Below, in pieces: positions 17,461-25,046 of a stretch of DNA of 64,000 nucleotides. The first letter of the stretch is position 1. Each line of letters opens with the position of its first letter. The DNA lies in NCBI GenBank assembly GCA_017482565.1, contig JAFUMO010000007.1, positions 1 to 64,000 of the forward strand. The letters are read 5' to 3'. The position numbers were made by a program, and so were the translations under genes. Below the pieces are notes generated by a model, which was given only the letters and a program-made list of their open reading frames with translations, was not told the DNA's origin and made no database searches. This DNA is from Bacteroidales bacterium (GTDB lineage Bacteria; Bacteroidota; Bacteroidia; Bacteroidales; UBA932).

Positions 17461-18189
17461 TTATTCAGTCATGTCCATAGTGTGGTAAACATTCTGGACG
17501 TCATCATCTTCCTCAAGCTTTGCAAGGAGCTTCTCGACATCTGCCTTTTCTTCTGCTGAAAGCTTCTTCGGCTCAGAGGTAGGAATCCTTTCAAACTGTC
17601 CCGACTTTATCTCAAATCCGTTGCCCTCAAGATACTTCTGGATCTCGCCGAACGACTCGAATGCACCATAGATTACAATCACATTCTCTTCCTCGTCAAG
17701 AAATATCTCGTCCACGCCATAGTCAATCATCTCAAGCTCCAGCTCCTCCATGTCTATATCCTCTTTTGCAACTGTCTTGAATACACATTTGCGCTCAAAC
17801 ATGAAGTCAACGCTTCCTGATGTTCCCAGTGAACCGCCGAATTTGTTGAAGTAGCTCCTTACGTTTGCTACAGTCCTGTTGTTGTTGTCGGTTGCAGTCT
17901 CTACAAGCACTGCAATGCCGTGAGGGGCATATCCCTCGTATACAATCTCCTTATAATCTGCGGTGTCCTTTTCCACTGCACGCTTGATTGCCCTGTCTAT
18001 GTTGTCCTTAGGCATGTTCTCACTCTTTGCAGTCTGGATAAGTGTACGTAACCTTGGGTTGGTATCAGGATCCGGACCTCCTGATTTTGCACAGATTGTA
18101 ATCTCTTTGCCAAGTCTTGTGAAGACGCGGGCCATATTGCCCCAACGCTTCAGTTTTCTCTCTTTTCTGAACTCAAACGCTCTTCCCAT
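17461..18189 (-). CDS. yebC: YebC/PmpR family protein
   Basis: A 242-residue member of the YebC/PmpR (TACO1) family. It starts MGRAFEFRKERKLKRWGNMA, close to the family N-terminus, and has the conserved NIDRAIKRA and YEGYAPHGIAVLVE stretches. Members were named transcriptional regulators, but recent work on YebC proteins and the mitochondrial homologue TACO1 points to helping ribosomes through proline stretches. Nine bases separate it from the upstream TPR gene, so they share a promoter. Confidence 0.92.
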   Translation of the reverse strand: MGRAFEFRKERKLKRWGNMARVFTRLGKEITICAKSGGPDPDTNPRLRTLIQTAKSENMPKDNIDRAIKRAVEKDTADYKEIVYEGYAPHGIAVLVETATDNNNRTVANVRSYFNKFGGSLGTSGSVDFMFERKCVFKTVAKEDIDMEELELEMIDYGVDEIFLDEEENVIVIYGAFESFGEIQKYLEGNGFEIKSGQFERIPTSEPKKLSAEEKADVEKLLAKLEEDDDVQNVYHTMDMTE

Positions 18190-18197
18190 GATTCAAA

Positions 18198-18872
18198 TTA
18201 TTTTGCGTTCTCAATACGTGAGATATATTTGTTGATCTCATAGCCCTCAGGTGAATTTGAATATTTCTCCTGAATCTCCTTGTAAAAGGCAAGTGCCTCA
18301 GCTGGCTTGCCCAGCTCCTCTGAAATGATGCCGGCCTTAAGAAGGTAGCCTGCAGCAAGAAGGTTGTCAGCCTTTGCAGCTGCAGCCTTGTAGTTGTTTA
18401 CAGCAGAAGCAAGGTCATTCTGTGCGGCATACGCATCACCGATACATGCAAGCGCCCTTGCAGCTATAATCTCATCCTTGCCGTTGTATTTCTTGAGGTT
18501 GCTGATAGCCTCGCTGAAGTTTCCCAGCTGGAGGTTACATACACCTGCATAGAAATATACCGCCTCACCTGATTTTGTGCCGTAGTCACTGATAATCTGG
18601 TTGAATCCCAGTGCATTGCCGTCACCGTCAAGAGCCTTCTCAAAATCACCGTTCCTGAAGTACTGCTCAGCTGTGAAAGTCTGTGCCATTGCCTCCTGCT
18701 GCTTTGGAAGGGTTACAAAGTTGTGGTAAAGGAGCGCCACCGCAATAACTGCAATCACTCCGATTGCACCGTAAACAATGTGGTTCCTGTAAGTGGTAAA
18801 GAACTTCTCAGTCTTTGACAGAGCCTCGCCTACATTAACTTCAGGCTCCTGGTTTTTCTTGTTGTTTGCCAT
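18198..18872 (-). CDS. Single-pass membrane TPR protein (YfgM-like)
   Basis: A 224-residue protein with a cytoplasmic N-terminus, one membrane helix (about 32-54, HIVYGAIGVIAVIAVALLY) and three to four TPR units (about 70-215, for example AVYFYAGVCNLQLGNFSEAI). The layout is that of YfgM, a SecYEG-associated chaperone-like protein of E. coli. In Bacteroidetes these genes are usually called tetratricopeptide repeat proteins, and their role is not established. Its promoter is seen upstream; yebC follows in the same transcript. Confidence 0.8.
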   Translation of the reverse strand: MANNKKNQEPEVNVGEALSKTEKFFTTYRNHIVYGAIGVIAVIAVALLYHNFVTLPKQQEAMAQTFTAEQYFRNGDFEKALDGDGNALGFNQIISDYGTKSGEAVYFYAGVCNLQLGNFSEAISNLKKYNGKDEIIAARALACIGDAYAAQNDLASAVNNYKAAAAKADNLLAAGYLLKAGIISEELGKPAEALAFYKEIQEKYSNSPEGYEINKYISRIENAK

Positions 18873-18910
18873 ATTTATAAGTTATTATTATCCTAAATTT
18901 TTGCAGGGTG

Positions 18911-18940
18911 CAAATTTACAATATTTTAATTAATGGCAAA
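18911..18940 (-). promoter_or_regulatory. Promoter of the TPR-yebC operon
   Basis: On the minus strand TTTG (18940-18937) and TAAATTTG (18918-18911) are separated by 18 bases, a good match to the Bacteroidetes -33/-7 consensus. The TPR start codon is 39 bases downstream of the -7 element. Confidence 0.72.
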
Positions 18941-18973
18941 GTTTATTTCGCACAATTCTTTGAAACTTTTAGG

Positions 18974-18981
18974 TATATTTG
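18974..18981 (+). promoter_or_regulatory. -7 promoter element before recF
   Basis: TATATTTG matches TAnnTTTG and ends seven bases before the recF ATG at 18989. That spacing implies a very short or leaderless transcript. No clear -33 element was found at the expected distance. Confidence 0.4.
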
Positions 18982-18988
18982 CGCTGTT

Positions 18989-20083
18989 ATGTATTTGAAG
19001 AGGATATCTGTAAATAATTTCAAGAATATATCTGAGACTCATCTGGATTTTTCCAGGAAGATCAACTGCATTTCAGGCAACAACGGGGAGGGGAAGACCA
19101 ACCTGCTGGATGCGATATATTATCTTTCCATGACCAAGAGCTTCTTCTCAAGCACCGATGCCTATACTTTCAGGTTTGGGGAGGATGCAGCTGCATTGAA
19201 CGGCTCATACGTGCTGGATGACAATACGGAAGATACCATCAGCATTGGTGTGAAGAGGGAGGGTGAGAAGACTGTGAAGAAGAATGCCAAGGCCTACAAG
19301 AGGATTTCAGAGCATATCGGGCTTTATCCCATTGTAATGGTATCACCTGCGGATACCGTGCTTGTTAACGGTTCGGGGGAGGAGAGGCGAAAGTTCCTTA
19401 CACTTATCCTTTCCCAGATAGACAAGGAGTATCTCAAGAGGATGCAGTCCTATAACCAGCTCCTGATGCAGAGGAACAAGCTTCTGAAGATGCCTTCCAT
19501 TTCATGGGAGCTCCTTGATACAATTGATTTCCAGATGTCTGTACATGCAGATTACATTTTCAGGAAAAGGGGTGAACTCTGCAATGGGCTCCTGGAGAAG
19601 GTAAAGGGGTATTATGCAGCCCTGAGCGGATGTAAGGAGGAGGTGCAGATGCGGTACATTTCAGACTTGCAGGAAGGGACCCTGGATGAGCTTCTTAAGA
19701 GCTGCAGGGAAAAGGATTCTTTCCTTAAATTCACCTCTGCAGGTGTGCATAAGGATGACATTGAGTTTTCCCTGAACAGGATGCCGCTGAAGAAGTGCGG
19801 CTCACAGGGGCAGCAGAAGAGCTTCCTTGTGGCATTGAAGCTTGCCCAGTTTGATATAATGAAAGACCTGCATGATGTTGCTCCTATTCTTCTTCTGGAT
19901 GATGTGTTTGACAAGCTGGACATGCAGCGTGTGGAGTATCTGCTGAGCCTTGTGGCAGGTGACCATTTCGGGCAGATCTTCATTTCCGACAGTAACAAGG
20001 TGAGGATGGCATCAATTGTGGAGAGATTTACCAATGAGTGCCGTTCTTTTGAGGTAGCCGGCGGAATCTATAAAACCCTGTAG
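18989..20083 (+). CDS. recF: DNA replication and repair protein RecF
   Basis: A 364-residue SMC-like ATPase that helps load RecA at gapped DNA with RecO and RecR. Walker A GNNGEGKT is at 30-37, the signature-like region SQGQQKSFLVALKLAQ is about 270-286, and Walker B LLLDDVFDKLD is about 315-325. ATG 18989 gives the normal family start MYLKRISVNNFKN; an upstream in-frame start at 18908 would overlap the divergent promoter and is not used. It is followed two bases later by dciA. Confidence 0.94.
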   Translation: MYLKRISVNNFKNISETHLDFSRKINCISGNNGEGKTNLLDAIYYLSMTKSFFSSTDAYTFRFGEDAAALNGSYVLDDNTEDTISIGVKREGEKTVKKNAKAYKRISEHIGLYPIVMVSPADTVLVNGSGEERRKFLTLILSQIDKEYLKRMQSYNQLLMQRNKLLKMPSISWELLDTIDFQMSVHADYIFRKRGELCNGLLEKVKGYYAALSGCKEEVQMRYISDLQEGTLDELLKSCREKDSFLKFTSAGVHKDDIEFSLNRMPLKKCGSQGQQKSFLVALKLAQFDIMKDLHDVAPILLLDDVFDKLDMQRVEYLLSLVAGDHFGQIFISDSNKVRMASIVERFTNECRSFEVAGGIYKTL

Positions 20084-20085
20084 TG

Positions 20086-20376
20086 ATGAAGAGGGAGAAT
20101 ACCCAGCTTATTTCAGCAATAATAAAGGAATATATAAAGGAGGCTCATCTTGAGGAAGGGCTCCAGAGGGTGCGGATTTTCCAGACATGGGACATAGTTG
20201 TGGGGGAGGCAGGTGCAAAGGCAACCTCAAACAAGTTCTTCAAGGACGGAATCCTTTATTGTACCATTTCATCCTCCATAGTCCGTACGCAACTCTATTA
20301 CCGAAGGGAAGATATTGCTGCCCAGATCAATAAAATGCTGGGCAGCAATATTGTAAGTAAGATTATCCTGAAGTGA
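20086..20376 (+). CDS. dciA: DUF721/DciA-like protein (possible replicative helicase loader)
   Basis: A 96-residue DUF721 protein with the characteristic core FQTWDIVVGEAGAKATSNKF and a C-terminal NKMLGSNIVSKIILK. DciA is the ancestral loader of the DnaB helicase in bacteria without DnaC or DnaI. The gene starts two bases after the recF stop, and recF-dciA adjacency supports a DNA-replication role. ATG 20086 is used; a GTG at 20083 overlaps recF. Its 3' end contains a perfect 14-base inverted repeat. Confidence 0.8.
   Translation: MKRENTQLISAIIKEYIKEAHLEEGLQRVRIFQTWDIVVGEAGAKATSNKFFKDGILYCTISSSIVRTQLYYRREDIAAQINKMLGSNIVSKIILK
20312..20351. repeat. Perfect 14-base inverted repeat inside the dciA 3' end
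   Basis: ATATTGCTGCCCAG (20312-20325) and CTGGGCAGCAATAT (20338-20351) pair perfectly around a 12-base spacer, within the dciA coding region and 25 bases before its stop. There is no T run on either side. It may be a 3'-end mRNA hairpin separating dciA from the TonB gene that ends only ten bases away. Confidence 0.75.
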
Positions 20377-20386
20377 CATTATCACT

Positions 20387-22681
20387 CTACAACGAGAGTT
20401 TCACGCCAAAGTAGAGGCTTCTTGGCATCATAGGGCCGTAGATGTAGCCTGAATCGCGGTCAACTCCCTTGTCAAAGTCATCCTGGAATGAGTTGAAGAT
20501 ATTCATCAATCCTCCGTTAATCTGCATTCCCACTCCCGGGAAGAGCTTGAAGTCCTTTGATATCTTCAGGTTAGCATCAAAGAATGATGGTGTTTCAACA
20601 GCCACGTCCACAGGTGTGCCTGAACTCTCCATGTGCTGTACAAGCATTTCTCCGGAGTATGTGCCTGTAAGGGAGATTGAGAATGTCCTGGTTGGGGTAA
20701 ACTGCATTGTAAAATACCCATAGAGGTCCGGAGTGCGGAACATCCTCTTTACTGCAGGTACTTCCGGATTCTCGCTCCACTCTTCCGGCTCCTTGTAACG
20801 GCTCTGCTGCCATGTGAGGCCTGCCTGAGCCATGAAAGCCTTGCTGAATACGGCCTTGCCCTCAAGGTTCATTCCGGTTACGGTTGCACCGCTTCCGTTG
20901 TAGCGCTCCTGTACCTGGTTCCCCTTCTCATCATACTCTTCAAGCATCCTTATTGTAAATACGTCCTTAAGGTCTGTATGGAAGAGTTCCAGCATGATGT
21001 TGCTCTGCACATTGCCAAATGTATGGTACCAGTCGGTTGAGAAGCTGAAGCTGTTTGAGCTCTCCTGCTTGAGGTCATCTGCAAGTACGGTAACAACCCT
21101 CTCGCCGCCAACAATTGCTATATGGAAATCCTCATCAAAAGCCTGGGGCGCACGGAAACCTGTAGAATAAGAGAGCCTGAAGTTCAGTTTGTCCGAAGGA
21201 TTGAACCTGATGTTTGCCCTTGGTGAGACAATTGCGTGGTCAATCAGGGAGTGCTTGTCAATACGGGCACCCACAAGGAACCCCCATTTGTCTGTACGCC
21301 ACTCATTCTGCAGGAATGCTGAGTAGATGTTGATCTTCTGTGTTACATCATGGTCATAACCTATTGTAACATCATTCAGATAGTTGTAGTTGTACTCAAC
21401 GCCTCCGGTGAGTTCTGCAGGCATGAACCACAGGTTTATGAACTTATGTACATATTGTCCGCCCGCAACAACCACAAGGTCGTGGGTGTTGCCGTATGCG
21501 TTAGGGTCCATGTTGCTGCCGTAATAGCTGTCTCTCCTGGTATCCCTCAATGCGCCGTACACATTGAACTTGTTCCTGTAATCCTTGGACCATATATCGT
21601 ATGTGATGTTTCCTGAATGGATGTTATGGTCTGTCTGCTCCGCAATATATGCCTGGTGTGGAGGCACGTCAAGCTGGTCTCCTCCGCGCCTGTACTCATT
21701 GGTGGTGCTGTATTCCGCACGTATCTTTGAGTTGTCTGTAATGTTATAGAATGAGTTGATTCCAAGAGTCTTGGCATTTATTGTGCCAATCTCGCAGAAT
21801 CCGTCACCGTTATCATCATAGTGGTCCCTCTCACGTGCCTGCCCGTAGATGAAGAGCCCGGATTTGCCGTTGTCATTCACTATTGATGCATTGGCGGTGG
21901 TATTATTGTCCAATGCGCCGCTAATGCCTATTGAAGTGAGCGTATGGCTCACCTCAGCACTGTTGGCAACAGGGTCTTTTGTTATGATGTTAATTGTACC
22001 TCCAATTGCAGATGACCCGAAAAGTGCCGAGCCGCCGCCCCTCATCACCTCCACACGGTCAATCATGGTTGCAGGGATATGTTCAAGGCCGTAAACACCC
22101 GCAAGTGCAGAGAATACCGGCTTTGAGTTCATCAGAATCTGTGAATAGTGGCCGTCCAGACCGTTTATCCTCACCTGTGTGAAGCCGCAGTTCTGGCAGT
22201 CATTTTCAACCCTTACACCAGGCTGGAAATTGAGTCCGTCTGCAAGTGAAGAGGCGCTCACAAGCTCAAAGATCTCCTTGTTCACTACATTTACAAGGGT
22301 AGCGCTGTGCCTTTTCTTGGTCTCGCTCCGGTTACCCGTAACAACCACCTGGTCAAGGAGAAGGGCATCCTCCTCAATTGTAAAGTTCATGGTAATGGTA
22401 GAGTTTGACTTTATGGTTACAGGCTGTGTGGCGGTTATGTAGCCAACTGATGATGCCTCTATTATATAATTTCCGTCGGGAATGGTGGTAAGCTTGTAAT
22501 GGCCTGTATCGTCTGTTGTTGTAACATATGTGGTTCCTACAAGCCTTATTGTAACGTATGGCACATGTTCCTGTGTCTTCTTGTCTATTACATGGCCAAT
22601 GATATGAGGGTCAGATGTCTGGGCATTGGCCTGCATGCAGAATGCAAGCAATGCAATTATTGCAATGTATATTCTTTTCAT
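20387..22681 (-). CDS. TonB-dependent outer-membrane receptor
   Basis: A 764-residue receptor. The signal peptide is residues 1-20 (MQANA then Q), followed by a carboxypeptidase-regulatory-like domain (about 25-105, IGHVIDKKTQEHVPYVTIRL), a plug domain (about 115-230, VEVMRGGGSALFGSSAIGG) and a 22-strand barrel. A plug segment, ENDCQNCGFTQVRINGLDG with Cys162 and Cys165, is characteristic of a Bacteroidales subgroup. There is no partner SusD, so it is not a glycan receptor of the SusC type. With the His-rich small protein upstream, transport of a metal ion or metal complex (zinc, copper, haem) is a reasonable guess but unproven. Confidence 0.88.
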   Translation of the reverse strand: MKRIYIAIIALLAFCMQANAQTSDPHIIGHVIDKKTQEHVPYVTIRLVGTTYVTTTDDTGHYKLTTIPDGNYIIEASSVGYITATQPVTIKSNSTITMNFTIEEDALLLDQVVVTGNRSETKKRHSATLVNVVNKEIFELVSASSLADGLNFQPGVRVENDCQNCGFTQVRINGLDGHYSQILMNSKPVFSALAGVYGLEHIPATMIDRVEVMRGGGSALFGSSAIGGTINIITKDPVANSAEVSHTLTSIGISGALDNNTTANASIVNDNGKSGLFIYGQARERDHYDDNGDGFCEIGTINAKTLGINSFYNITDNSKIRAEYSTTNEYRRGGDQLDVPPHQAYIAEQTDHNIHSGNITYDIWSKDYRNKFNVYGALRDTRRDSYYGSNMDPNAYGNTHDLVVVAGGQYVHKFINLWFMPAELTGGVEYNYNYLNDVTIGYDHDVTQKINIYSAFLQNEWRTDKWGFLVGARIDKHSLIDHAIVSPRANIRFNPSDKLNFRLSYSTGFRAPQAFDEDFHIAIVGGERVVTVLADDLKQESSNSFSFSTDWYHTFGNVQSNIMLELFHTDLKDVFTIRMLEEYDEKGNQVQERYNGSGATVTGMNLEGKAVFSKAFMAQAGLTWQQSRYKEPEEWSENPEVPAVKRMFRTPDLYGYFTMQFTPTRTFSISLTGTYSGEMLVQHMESSGTPVDVAVETPSFFDANLKISKDFKLFPGVGMQINGGLMNIFNSFQDDFDKGVDRDSGYIYGPMMPRSLYFGVKLSL

Positions 22682-22759
22682 TTCTAAGCCAAATTAGTTC
22701 TGTTGTACAAACAAATTGCATCTTTCCCAACAGTATCTGTCGGGAAGAAAATCAATTTT

Positions 22760-23068
22760 TCAGAGCTGGAATGAGGGGGGTGCGCGCAGGGAAAGTGCAT
22801 CTGTAGTACGTACAGAGGCACTCTCAGGTGCAACAGTGCTCACCTCTTCCTGCCACGCAACTTCAAATGGTGGGATATGTGTTGTTTCAGCACTCTCTGC
22901 AGGGGTAATGTTGAACAGGCTGATAATCTCAGCCTCTTCTGCTGTATGCTGTATTCCCTTGAAGAGGTGGGCGTGTGAAATGTTGTGCCCGTCTATGATA
23001 TGGTTATGGATAAGGGCAGCATTGCACATAAAGTACAATGCCACATAGATTGTGGCCGCAAGCCTCAT
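22760..23068 (-). CDS. Small His-rich membrane-anchored or exported protein
   Basis: A 102-residue protein not assigned to a named family. An N-terminal hydrophobic segment (about 3-20, AATIYVALYFMCNAALI) is followed at once by a His cluster: His21, 23, 28, 32, 34 and 41 (HNHIIDGHNISHAHLF). The rest is acidic and low in hydrophobics. Start ATG 23068 leaves a 30-base leader after the -7 element, with AGGGGG 12 bases upstream; ATG 23089 is possible but would leave almost no leader. It precedes the TonB receptor by 78 bases on the same strand. Periplasmic metal binding is inferred from composition and position. Confidence 0.65.
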   Translation of the reverse strand: MRLAATIYVALYFMCNAALIHNHIIDGHNISHAHLFKGIQHTAEEAEIISLFNITPAESAETTHIPPFEVAWQEEVSTVAPESASVRTTDALSLRAPPSFQL

Positions 23069-23098
23069 AAATTTTATCCCCCTTTTCATAAGCGGCTG

Positions 23099-23106
23099 CA
23101 AATATA
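23099..23106 (-). promoter_or_regulatory. -7 promoter element before the His-rich gene and TonB receptor
   Basis: On the minus strand TATATTTG matches TAnnTTTG, about 30 bases before the ATG at 23068. No clear -33 element was found. No Zur- or Fur-type palindrome was recognised. Confidence 0.5.
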
Positions 23107-23162
23107 GAACTATATTTTATCTTTAAAGAGTTTACGGATGCCCAATTTTTTGTATTTTGGGT

Positions 23163-23170
23163 TAACTTTG
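23163..23170 (+). promoter_or_regulatory. -7 promoter element before the acyl-ACP thioesterase
   Basis: TAACTTTG matches TAnnTTTG and lies 20 bases before the ATG at 23191. A convincing -33 element is not visible at 19-23 bases. Confidence 0.5.
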
Positions 23171-23190
23171 CATGGATATAATATGAAGAT

Positions 23191-23931
23191 ATGAGAGAAA
23201 AGTATTCAGAAAAACGCACCGTTTCATGCTACGAGGCGGATGCAAACCACAATTTCCGCCCAACCGCCATGCTCGATCTCATGCAGGAGGCTGCAGGGCG
23301 TGACGCTTCTGGGCTCGGCTTCGGCTATGATGACATGATAGCATCAAATACCGCCTGGGTACTCTCCAGAACAAGGGTAATTTTCCATAAAAACCCAAAA
23401 TGGAGGGATACGATAAACCTAAAGACCTGGCACAAGGGTGCCAACAGAATCTTCTACCTGAGGGATTTTGTACTGGAATCAGAAACAGGGGAGCAGCTGG
23501 TAACTGCCACAACTTCATGGCTCATTATAGACCTTGCTTCCCGACGGATGGTACGCAACACATATCTTGCAGAGAACTTCAACAACGAGGAGATGGGGAA
23601 TGCAATTGCAGAGCCTGCAGACAAGGTTATGTTTCCAAAGGATATTGAGCCTGAACTGGCACATACCCACAGGACAGTGTGGAGTGACATTGACACCAAC
23701 GGGCATGTAAACAACGTAAAATATGCAGTATGGGCCCTGGATGCCGTTGACTATGAAGTGGCAAAGGAGAGGCAGCTGAAGGAGATGCTCATCAATTATG
23801 ATTCCGAAGTTATGCCGGGGCAGGAAATTGAACTTTACCGTGTCAGGCGTGAGGAGGGGGAGTGCCTTGAATACTATATCCAGGGCAAGGTTGACGGAAG
23901 GAGCAGTTTCAGCATTAAGATGATATTCTGA
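23191..23931 (+). CDS. Acyl-ACP thioesterase (FatA/FatB-like)
   Basis: A 246-residue double hot-dog protein that releases fatty acids from acyl-ACP. The first hot-dog begins with the family stretch YEADANHNFRPTAMLDLMQE; the second carries the active-site segment DIDTNGHVNNVKYAVW (about residues 167-182) with the conserved Asn and His. The length is that of the bacterial acyl-ACP thioesterases common in Bacteroidales. pdxB follows two bases after the stop, suggesting a shared transcript without an obvious functional link. Confidence 0.9.
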   Translation: MREKYSEKRTVSCYEADANHNFRPTAMLDLMQEAAGRDASGLGFGYDDMIASNTAWVLSRTRVIFHKNPKWRDTINLKTWHKGANRIFYLRDFVLESETGEQLVTATTSWLIIDLASRRMVRNTYLAENFNNEEMGNAIAEPADKVMFPKDIEPELAHTHRTVWSDIDTNGHVNNVKYAVWALDAVDYEVAKERQLKEMLINYDSEVMPGQEIELYRVRREEGECLEYYIQGKVDGRSSFSIKMIF

Positions 23932-23933
23932 TC

Positions 23934-25046
23934 ATGAAGATTGTTGTTGACAGGGACATCCCCTTCATAGAGGGAGTGTTTGAGCCTCATGCAGATGTGC
24001 TTTATCTCCCCGGAAAGGATTTTACCAATGAAAGCATCAAGGATGCGGATGCCCTTGTGATAAGGACAAGGACCAGGTGCAATGCCGCCCTGCTGGACGG
24101 CACATCCGTAAAGATGATTGCAACTGCAACAATAGGGATGGACCATATAGACCTCCCTTATTGTGCTTCAGCCGGCATTACAGTTTCAAATGCAGCGGGC
24201 TGCAATGCCGGTGGAGTGATGCAGTATGTATTTACATCGCTTTACGCCCTGGCGGGGAAAAAGAATTTTTTATTGAACCCGTGTCACGGGTTACATTGTA
24301 CCCGTGTCACGGGTGACAATGTACCCGTGCTGAAACTTGGAGTGATAGGGGTTGGAAATGTTGGTGGCAAGGTTGCCAAAATGGGTGAGTACCTTGGGTT
24401 TGAGGTGTTCAGGTGTGATCCTGCAAAAGAGAGGGAGCAGACCCTGGCTTTCAATAGCGGAAACCTGCATCTTAAGGATTTCAAGGATTATTATTCGCTT
24501 GAGTATCTTCTGGAAAACTGCGATATAGTCACTATGCATACAGACCTCAATCCTACAAGCCGTGGAATGGCAGGGGAGGAGTTCTTCTCCCGGATGAAAG
24601 AAGGGGCAATATTCATAAACTCTTCAAGGGGAGAGATTGTGGATGAGGCGGCACTTGAGGCCAATATTCACAAATTCAGGGGTGTTGTGCTGGATGTGTG
24701 GTGCAATGAGCCGGAGATTAACCGCAACCTTCTTGCGCAAGCGGATATTGCAACTCCCCATATTGCAGGATACTCGTATGAGGGGAAGGTTAACGGTACT
24801 GTGATGTCTGTGAGGAGTGTAGGGAAGCATTTCAGTATTCCGGCTCTGGAGGGATTCTCAATTGTACCACAGGAGAAGAACAACAATTTCTTCAGTGCAG
24901 AGGGAAAATCCCAGGAGGAGATAAACGGGTATTTTTCAAATATTTTCCCTATCTTTGAGCATTGTGCGGATTTGAAGTCCAATCCGCAGGATTTTGAGAA
25001 GTTAAGAGCAAATTTTAATTATAGGAGAGAATTTTATGTTATCTGA
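23934..25046 (+). CDS. pdxB: 4-phosphoerythronate dehydrogenase with an internal repeat insertion
   Basis: A 370-residue D-2-hydroxyacid dehydrogenase that oxidises 4-phosphoerythronate in the DXP-dependent pyridoxal phosphate pathway. The substrate-binding N-terminus (DRDIPFIEGVFEPHADVLY) fits PdxB, the Rossmann motif is GVIGVGNVGGKV (about 136-147), and the DxxxR/E/H catalytic regions follow. The oddity is an extra segment at about residues 115-132 (NPCHGLHCTRVTGDNVPV), just before the Rossmann strand where PdxB proteins normally have a short linker. The 54 bases that encode it are a tandem palindromic repeat. The reading frame is kept. The C-terminus overlaps the DUF4301 gene by 11 bases. 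Confidence 0.88.
   Translation: MKIVVDRDIPFIEGVFEPHADVLYLPGKDFTNESIKDADALVIRTRTRCNAALLDGTSVKMIATATIGMDHIDLPYCASAGITVSNAAGCNAGGVMQYVFTSLYALAGKKNFLLNPCHGLHCTRVTGDNVPVLKLGVIGVGNVGGKVAKMGEYLGFEVFRCDPAKEREQTLAFNSGNLHLKDFKDYYSLEYLLENCDIVTMHTDLNPTSRGMAGEEFFSRMKEGAIFINSSRGEIVDEAALEANIHKFRGVVLDVWCNEPEINRNLLAQADIATPHIAGYSYEGKVNGTVMSVRSVGKHFSIPALEGFSIVPQEKNNNFFSAEGKSQEEINGYFSNIFPIFEHCADLKSNPQDFEKLRANFNYRREFYVI
24277..24330. repeat. In-frame 54-base tandem palindromic repeat inside pdxB
   Basis: Two 23-base units (24277-24299 and 24300-24322) plus eight bases of a third (24323-24330). Each unit holds the 15-base palindrome ACCCGTGTCACGGGT followed by TTACATTGT or TGACAATGT, and the ACATTGT/ACAATGT tails are reverse complements of each other. 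The total is 54 bases, exactly 18 codons, without a stop. The 15-mer TGTACCCGTGTCACG at 24297-24311 recurs inverted at 52110-52124. Confidence 0.9.

Noticed and set aside
24277..24330. CRISPR-like repeat in pdxB
   Set aside because: The units are contiguous and palindromic without spacers, and no cas gene is present.
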